Positions 57,138 to 64,000 of a stretch of DNA of 64,000 bases are shown here, piece by piece. The stretch's first letter is position 1. Each line of letters opens with the position of its first letter. The translations under genes were made by a program, and so were the position numbers. The DNA is from Atherinomorus stipes (Eukaryota > Chordata > Actinopteri > Atheriniformes > Atherinidae). The notes beneath the pieces are model-generated. The model made no database searches and was not told the DNA's origin. It saw only the letters and a program-made list of their open reading frames with translations. The stretch is taken from the NCBI GenBank assembly GCA_023101725.1, contig JALJCO010000110.1, positions 1 through 64,000 of the forward strand, written 5' to 3'.

Positions 57138-58973
57138 GTAACTGAGCAGTGGTTTCTGCTCGCTGCGCTCCTGTTTGTTGTTAGCTGTTTAAACCTCTGT
57201 AATGTCACCAAAATCCAACTTAACAACGTCTAGATTATTTTTAATGATAAAAATGAGGCTTTGGCGACATAAAAACTTGTTTTCCCTTCTTTTATGTGTC
57301 GAAATGGTTGAATAGGAAGTTCGTGATGTATAAACACACCCATTAAAACTTACAGGTAATGTAATACCAGTAACGTATACTTCCGAATATACTCACACTT
57401 GTACTGAAAATTGAACAAAAAATATCTTTTTAAGAACAAAAGTCCCATTTCAAGCCATATCGTCACTTTCTGCTCATCTTATGACTTTATTTTTGCTATT
57501 TAAAGTTTCATTTATTACAACTGTGGGTTTTTTTTTTCATTGTAGAACTATTTTATGCATTTTTTTTTACATTTTTTTGTGCTTTGTTGGTGTTATAATA
57601 CAGTTACATTTTATATTTAAAGCATTTAATAGATAAGTAACAACTTTCAAGTTAAAGTGCTTCACAGAAAAGAAAAACACGTTTTTGTTTTTAACATCAC
57701 AGTCGCCATTTAATAATAATAAACGAACATAACTGCTTAAAACAACAAAACCAAGGTTTTTTTCCAGAGCCACAGCAAGTTAATGAGTAAACAACATGTT
57801 AGGTGGAAAAATAAACAGTAGACTTTAAAATTATTACTTTTTTGTTTGTTTCAAGGTGAATATAACAAACTCAGTTTAATTCAATTTTGATTTAACTCAG
57901 TGACACTTAACTAACCGCAAAAGTGGACCGTTGCCGTTTGGAGGAATGTGACATATTTTGTTGCATGGGAGGTGAAGAAGCCTCTGGCTGATTAACTTCT
58001 GTGATGTGTTCTGCGTATGTCTTCAGAAACTCATGAAATTTCATGACTCATTTTATTTGCACGACTCTTGACCAAAAAGAAAAAAAGAACCACATGAAGA
58101 CAACCTGGAATAAACCACACAATAGTGTTGAGTTCACTGACCTCATTTTAGAAGGAAGTCACCTACATCTGCTTTTTCCTAAGTATAAGTACAGGTCACT
58201 ACATTTTTTAATGTGAAAAGTTGTGTTTCTTTGGGGTTTTTTTTTTGTGATGTGCATGATTTTTTTTAAATTATATTGAGTCTTTTTTCTCACATGGATA
58301 TAAAATCAACCAGATTCATTGTCTGGATGATTGATGTGGCGGGACTTTACATATCGGAGGCCTAAGGTCACATTTTTTCTGTTTTATTGTCCTTTTGAAT
58401 GATTTGATATGATGCAAATGTACTTTGCACCAAACTTTACGACCACATGCATCACATCTGCTCCGTCACATCTATAATTTTTAACATCTTGGCATACAAC
58501 AGAACCTCAGTTGTTGCTGTCTGCCTCTGACTCACAGGTGTCGATAACTGTAAACATAACTGTGTTTATGGTTGGATGTAATTGCATGTTGCGCCTCCAT
58601 CATTGCAGTTGTCACAGTCTAAGTTAGTAGACGGGGTAAATTGTGATTTTCAGGTGGCAATGTGTATTTAAACTTGTTAGTTTGGTGTTTTATTGAATGA
58701 ATGGAGCCAACCTCTTATTTATGGGATTGGAAAACAAATGCTGTGTGTGTTAGTGACCACTAGAGGGCGATAGATGACAGCAGCAGCAGTGTTGAGTCCT
58801 AGAAGAGCCAGATTGGAATGAAATTGTTTTATTTTAATTATTTTTTTGTATTTTGCTGACAAACTTTGTTGTAATCTTTCTGATTTGTTTTATGAAATGC
58901 TTTTTACATCCATTTAAACATTCCTTAAAGCTCTTGCTTGGACAGTTTACTGATTGTTTTCTGTTCTGAACAG
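57138..58973 (+). other. intron 1 of the third gene
   Basis: A/T-rich sequence between the 5'UTR donor and the coding exon; no repeats with clear ends and no supported frame. Confidence 0.4.
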
Positions 58974-59057
58974 ACGAAGAGGAGGAAGATGGAGGAATCA
59001 GAGCAGGGAGATGTTGGTGTAACATCCCCCAGTACAGATGAGGAGATTCCTCAGAAG
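58974..59057 (+). CDS. first coding exon of an unidentified gene running out of the window
   Basis: A good acceptor (TTCTGTTCTGAACAG) precedes this 84-base exon and a consensus donor (AAG then GTGAGA) follows it. The first ATG (58989) has a GAAG-ATGG context and encodes 23 residues, acidic: MEESEQGDVGVTSPSTDEEI then PQK, ending in phase 0. No further exon could be placed with confidence before 64000. I do not recognise the protein; the acidic start is not diagnostic. Confidence 0.55.
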
Positions 59058-59196
59058 GTGAGACACCATGAAAGCCTCCATCTGCTCTCCATTTCTGATG
59101 TTTCTTCGTTTCTGTGGCTCCTCTCAGAGGTTATTGGCTTTAAAAGGTCCCTGCAGCATCCTGTTGTGAAGATCAGCATCATCAGCATCACTCATA

Positions 59197-59492
59197 GGGA
59201 TGTATGATTAACCGTGATACAATTCTCAACGATTAGTAAAACAGATTTTAATTATCGTCAGGTTCATATTGAGCTCTCGGATTAAAAACTAAACTGATGT
59301 TAGTGATCAGATTTACATGACAGCATGTTATATTAATATTACACGTACCGTTACAGCCCTAGTCTAGACCTATTTTAGATGTTTTTGTGATGCCGGGAGG
59401 AGATTTCAGTAATACCAGCATAAGAATGATAACCGTGATCATTTTGGTTACAATAACCTTAATATGAAATTTTCATATCGCTACATCCCTAG
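59197..59492. mobile_element. TAGGGATGTA-type MITE (hAT-like ends)
   Basis: TAGGGATGTATGATTAACCG at the left and mirrored ATCGCTACATCCCTA at the right, with GATAACCGTGATCATTTTGG inside. A partly similar stretch lies near 62690-63055. Confidence 0.6.
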
Positions 59493-60174
59493 ACACTCGT
59501 TAGATTCCTTTCAAAATTATCACTGTAAAACTTTAGCAAATATTTATATTTTAAATAAAACATCATATGTTTTCCATCAACTTTAACCGAAGCTGCTGGC
59601 TCTGACCTGAAACGTGCTTCATTTTGTTAGTTCTCACGTTCCACGTGCCTCACAAGCGCTCAGATAAGAGAAGGAGCAGCTCCTACAATCTTATCAGCAA
59701 CGTACACAAGAGCTACAGCAGACTGGAGTGATGAACGGTGACAGTTAGTGGATGAAACGTGTTTGATAAGATGGTTGTTGTTGTGGTTTGTGATGAGGGT
59801 GTGACTGAAGTGACAGGAGTGGAGGAATGTGACTCACCTGTGTGAAGACAGATGCTGGGTTACCTCGCTTATAATCCAGAACCACCTCAGTACTTGTTAA
59901 TGTATCCAACAAGGTGTTGGAAACATTCCTCGGAGATACTTTGGTCGCTTATGCACCCAAAAATTTGCTCAGTGCATCCAGCTTTTTTTCTTGGTTGCAC
60001 CGGTGCGTCTAACATTTCCTTCCCTCCTAATGGGAGTTTATAGGATAACACTGATAAAAGCCCTCAGAATGGGCGGGTCTTCATCTCTGACTGGGTCTGA
60101 TCCACCCTGAACATGGTGGACGCCGTGTTGCGCGTTAGTTTGAAATAAAGATCAGTGGATGCATGAGGGAAATG

Positions 60175-60815
60175 ATGTCATTCCGATAAGTCAGATATCA
60201 TGACGACTTACCCTGATAACTTATACCCCATATTGTAAGAATTTTTCAAATCTGACATGCAGAAGTTGAAAAAATCCCACTTTTTAGCGCTTTTCTCGCT
60301 GAGATATTGCAATTGGGGAAAGAAAGCTGCTGCTTCACAGGGGAGACTCCAAGCTGTTTCCAAAACACTTTCCCTTTTTTTTTTTTTTTAAACTTATTTT
60401 TAAATGAAAGATTTTCAGATTTTCATGCAAAACAAACAGTGTGAATCAGGGATTTATACACATGTTGAAAGTATTTGTGGCTATGCCAAACCAGTGGCAT
60501 GTCATGTGCTAAGTAAGCCCAAAACATACAGAAAATTTAGACAAAATCAACCAAAAACAGAACAAAATAATAAAACTAAAAAGTAGAGAAGAGAAAAAAC
60601 AAACACACACAAAAAAAAAAAAACAAGTTGAACATTAAGTATCTCAAAGTATATGTATAAACTTACCTTCTTATTGCAGACACGAGCTCCCCCCTACAGG
60701 TGGAGTTTTTAATTTCGTATAATTAGGTATGTATGTGGGTTATCGGTATCGGCCTTTAGGAACTGGAATTTATTGGTTATCAGTTTTTAAAAATTGGTTA
60801 TCTTGCATCCCTAAC
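60175..60815. mobile_element. GGATGCACGATAA-type MITE, reversed copy 3 with an insertion
   Basis: Reads the family backwards: GTCATTCCGATAAGTCAGAT, then GAGATATTGCAATTGGGGAA, and at the end GGTTATCTTGCATCCCTAA. About 300 bases of unrelated A/T-rich sequence (60375-60700) are inserted. Confidence 0.65.
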
Positions 60816-62158
60816 TGGAGCGTTGAAGAACGACACAGACGAGACCTGCGGAAACTAGAATAAATTGTAAAACATGGAGTATGGTGCAATATGCTCATAT
60901 GTGGCTATAATCTACTATCTTCACGGATTTAAGAGGTTTTTTTTTATTTTTGCTTGTTTGTTTGAATGGTTTTGAGTGGTATGCACAGTTAAACAGCCAA
61001 GGTAAGGTATAATTATTATTCTAATTATTATTATTATTATTATTTTCAACCACAATTCAGATGTTATAGTTTATTTCAGTAAATTATAATTTTCTAAATT
61101 TTTATATTTTTATTGATTTCTTTAATTTCTTGTTATTTGAATTAATATTGTGAATTTAGCGTTTTCTTTAATTGGAGGGTATGAATAATTTTGAGGACGA
61201 CTGTGCATTGCAATGACAATGATTAATCAATATGTTGTGCAGCCCTAGTTTTAACAATATTTTTCCTTTCTTTTCCATATGATACAATTAATTTCGGGTT
61301 CTTTTTCATCAATAGAGACACTTTTTGTCCCTTAAAAGAAAATCCCAGTTGTGGTGTGCGTCAGTATTTTTATTGCAATGTAAAATATGAAATGTGAGTA
61401 AAACCCATGAACATAAATCATTGAAAGAAATGCTTTTGTTTGTCTGGTTTTTACTCTGACTTGCTGTAAAAGTGCTGGCCCAGCATGGAAACCAGGAGTG
61501 TGTTCATGTCTTGCTGCTTACTAAACAGATGGTGGAAGCAGTTTATGTTGAGCTGAACTTGGAAGAGGAAGCTGGAACATGAGTACCAGTGCTGCAGCCC
61601 AGAAAACCTGCAAAGAGGAACTCTGATTTATAAGATTCTCTTTTATTTATAATCATTTTATAACCAAAGTCATTTCAGTTTTCAGAGACAGTGAACAGTT
61701 TCAGTACAAGCCCATTTAAATGAAGTTAAACATGCCGTTCTGCTGTGAAGGGAACTGCTCACTGATGTTCTCCCTGACCAGGCTCGCTAATAATGGAGGT
61801 TATGTTGTATTTTGTGCTCACAGACACAATGAAAACACTTTTACTGTTAGAATGTTGATGGTAGCAGATGTGTGAGAGATTCAATAGGATGCAAAGTGAC
61901 AGAAATGTTCATCACCATGCTTATACAGTGTGAGCTGCTCTGACCCAGAAAGCCTTATGATAATAATAATAATAATTCTGGATTTAATGGTATGAGAATT
62001 AGGGTTGCATGGTATTGGAATTTTGGCCGATATCCGATATGCCGATATTTTAAAACTCATGTGGCCGATAACCGGTATCGATACGATATTAAAGCTGAAA
62101 AAATAAGCAGTCATTGCAAATAGCAGTTTTGTTATTCGTTTCTCACACTTTCAATAAT
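60816..62158 (+). other. intronic, no gene recognised
   Basis: Presumed intron of the third gene. Contains one end of a Tc1-type MITE (61160-61204, AATTGGAGGGTATGAATAAT) and an (ATT)n run near 61015-61045. Confidence 0.4.
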
Positions 62159-62515
62159 AGGGGTGGGAAAAAATATCAATACACTGAAATATCGCAATAT
62201 TTTCATGTGCCAATATCAACTTGATATCCAAAAACGCAGTATCGATCTATTTTACTTGAGATATTTTGTGAATTCTCGCAAGATTTTGTTTGTAAAATGG
62301 ATCAATACTGCATTTTTAAATGTCAATATGATATCGGCATATGAAAATATCATGAAATTTTTGTGAATTACTGCGAGATTTTGTGACAGAACGATGAAAT
62401 ATCTTGAGATTTCATTAATAAAAAAGATCGATACTGTGTTTTTAAACGTCAATATGATATCAGCATATGAAAATATTGTGTTATTTTAGTGTATCAATAT
62501 TTTTTCCCACCCCTA
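62159..62515. mobile_element. GGTGGGAAA-type MITE, copy 2
   Basis: TAGGGGTGGGAAAAAATATC at the left and mirrored AATATTTTTTCCCACCCCTA at the right; ACTGAAATATCGCAATATT and ATCAATACTGCATTTTTAAA are repeated inside in both orientations. Confidence 0.75.
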
Positions 62516-64000
62516 GTCTTCAGAAGTTTTAAAGTCTGTAAAAAAGAAGTTTTTGAAGAAGTTTTTTCTTCTTTTTTTTTTTTACTTTAGAAACAGCAGG
62601 CTGATCGGTTAAATATCGGCTAATTATCGGTGGGGTGGTTGATGTCTGGCAGATACTGAAAGGAGGCCGATTATGTCATGCATTTCTAATAAAAATTTCA
62701 TATCACGGTTATTGTGACCAAAATTATCACGGTTGTTGTTATCGCGGTATTGAAATCGCCTCCTAGCATCATTAAAAATATCCAAAATGGGTCTAATGTC
62801 CACTTTGTCCTTCTTAAAGGGGAAAATCTCCTGTCCTGTCATGTAGGTGTCTTTGTTGCCTGCCGCCATGTTTTCATAAATTTAACATGGAAAATTGGTA
62901 CTGCTGCTGTTTTTCCAGCCAACGAGCAGCTTTACTGTGAGTTTTTCAAAGTGCAGTAATCAATCATGGTTTTTTTATTATACTTAAAATTTGAAACGGT
63001 ATTACTAATTGTTGGGAATTTTATCACAATCATTTTATCGGTAATCGCTACATCCATAATAATAATAAAAATAATGGATTAGATTAAGAATTGGCCCATC
63101 ATAGGACGCACATTTGCATCAGGGTTAACCTGAATGCTCTGAAACTTATGATTTGTATTATTTTATCATTTAATTTAATTTAATCTTTTTTTATTTTATT
63201 CTTCCATATAAAGAATAATGATTTTTAATTAAATTTTCAAAATATGATTTTATTTTGTTTTATTCTACTTTATGTTTATCTTTTTCATTTTTACTTTTAA
63301 GTTTGAATTATTTTATTTTTTGTAGGGATTTTTTATCATTATAAATGAAATGAGCCACAGATGCAGAGTTAATGTAAGTTTTTCTGTAGATGGTGTCGTC
63401 TGGAGCTCATCATAGGGATCAGGGGTGTCGCAGTTACACTCCAGCCTCTCTAACCTTTGCAAATGTCAGCTGTGGACGCTGTGAGGCCTGTTTAACGTCA
63501 CTACGTGCTTCTTGTCTCTGGACTATGATGCAACACCTGAGCCGCTTTTCTTCGGTGTCTTTCCACCGAGTCGTCCTCGGGTGTGAGTTCATGTGTCGAC
63601 TGTTGCGAGGAGATTTAGGAGTTGTTGATGATAGGAGTGTGGACTCGCCTCTGGTATCAGAGGCTTGCTTGTGGGTCCAGACCTGGTTTTCAGGTCTGGG
63701 TCTGAATCTGGTCTGAGGGAACGCATCAGGGTCCTCACAAGGATGCAAGTTCACCTGTGTGTGTCGTTACATCATCGTTACATCTTCCTGTCCTGACTGT
63801 TCTGGAAAACTCTGACCTCTTCCGCTTCCAACCAATCACAGTGTGGAGCCATCGTCTCCGTGGTAACCCCACAACCTTTTGATCAGTGCACTGATTGGCT
63901 GCTGTAAGCTCCGGTTCCCACGGTGATCCAGCAGGTCGTTGCTGTGACTACTGACCTTTTTACTGTTGGTTGCTGATGAGGTTAATGCTGCATTCAAGAG
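62516..64000 (+). other. no gene recognised to the window end
   Basis: A/T-rich to 63370, then more GC-rich. The 108-codon frame at 63390-63716 starts after an acceptor-like TTCTGTAG but has unlikely composition (many Cys, Arg, Ser, Trp) and an overlapping minus-strand frame of similar length, so I do not call it. Confidence 0.35.

Noticed and set aside
63390..63716. 108-codon plus-strand frame near the window end as an exon of the third gene
   Set aside because: Acceptor-like sequence precedes it, but residue composition is atypical, there is no donor in a sensible place, and an equally long opposite frame overlaps.

Overview
The window looks like vertebrate nuclear DNA, almost certainly from a teleost fish. 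Protein-coding exons are small, bounded by GT-AG splice sites and scattered through introns full of L2-type LINEs, Tc1/mariner, hAT-like and TTAA-flanked DNA transposons, (CA)n and (TAAAA)n tracts. A single-exon RING/B-box/SPRY TRIM gene and a two-Ig-domain Fc-receptor-like gene fit teleost immune gene content. No rRNA, canonical tRNA gene, CRISPR array or bacterial-type operon was seen.

Layout. 1-3.2 kb: a 5'-truncated L2-like LINE, a second L2 reverse-transcriptase fragment, then three tRNA-like repeat units. 4.06-5.75 kb: an intronless TRIM gene (plus strand) broken by a one-base frameshift. 7.3-9.5 kb: a TTAA-flanked foldback transposon carrying a nested hAT element. 10.8-45.6 kb: one large minus-strand gene for an INPP4-family phosphatidylinositol-3,4-bisphosphate 4-phosphatase. 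I reconstructed 23 shared coding exons plus two mutually exclusive last exons; every junction keeps frame. The alpha form is 1001 aa and ends in the usual cytosolic tail. The beta form is 1040 aa and ends in a hydrophobic membrane anchor. The CX5R catalytic motif CKSAKDRT is in the last shared exon. Unlike the textbook INPP4A/B layout, the N-terminus reads as a PH domain before the C2 domain.

46.1-54.6 kb: head-to-head with INPP4, a seven-exon plus-strand gene encodes a 249-aa Fc-receptor-like membrane protein (split signal-peptide exons, two Ig domains, one membrane segment, short tail). Its introns hold a Ty3/gypsy integrase relic and several MITEs. 57-59 kb: the promoter side, 5'UTR exon and first coding exon of a third plus-strand gene that leaves the window. 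The rest, to 64 kb, is repeats and apparently non-coding DNA.

How the parts may relate (inference): INPP4 enzymes remove the 4-phosphate of PI(3,4)P2, a lipid made after immune-receptor signalling, and here one sits about 0.5 kb from an Fc-receptor-like gene in divergent orientation. The points most worth following are the PH-C2-phosphatase architecture, the conserved membrane-anchored splice form, and two short introns of this gene bracketed by complementary (GT)n and (CA)n runs that could pair in the pre-mRNA.
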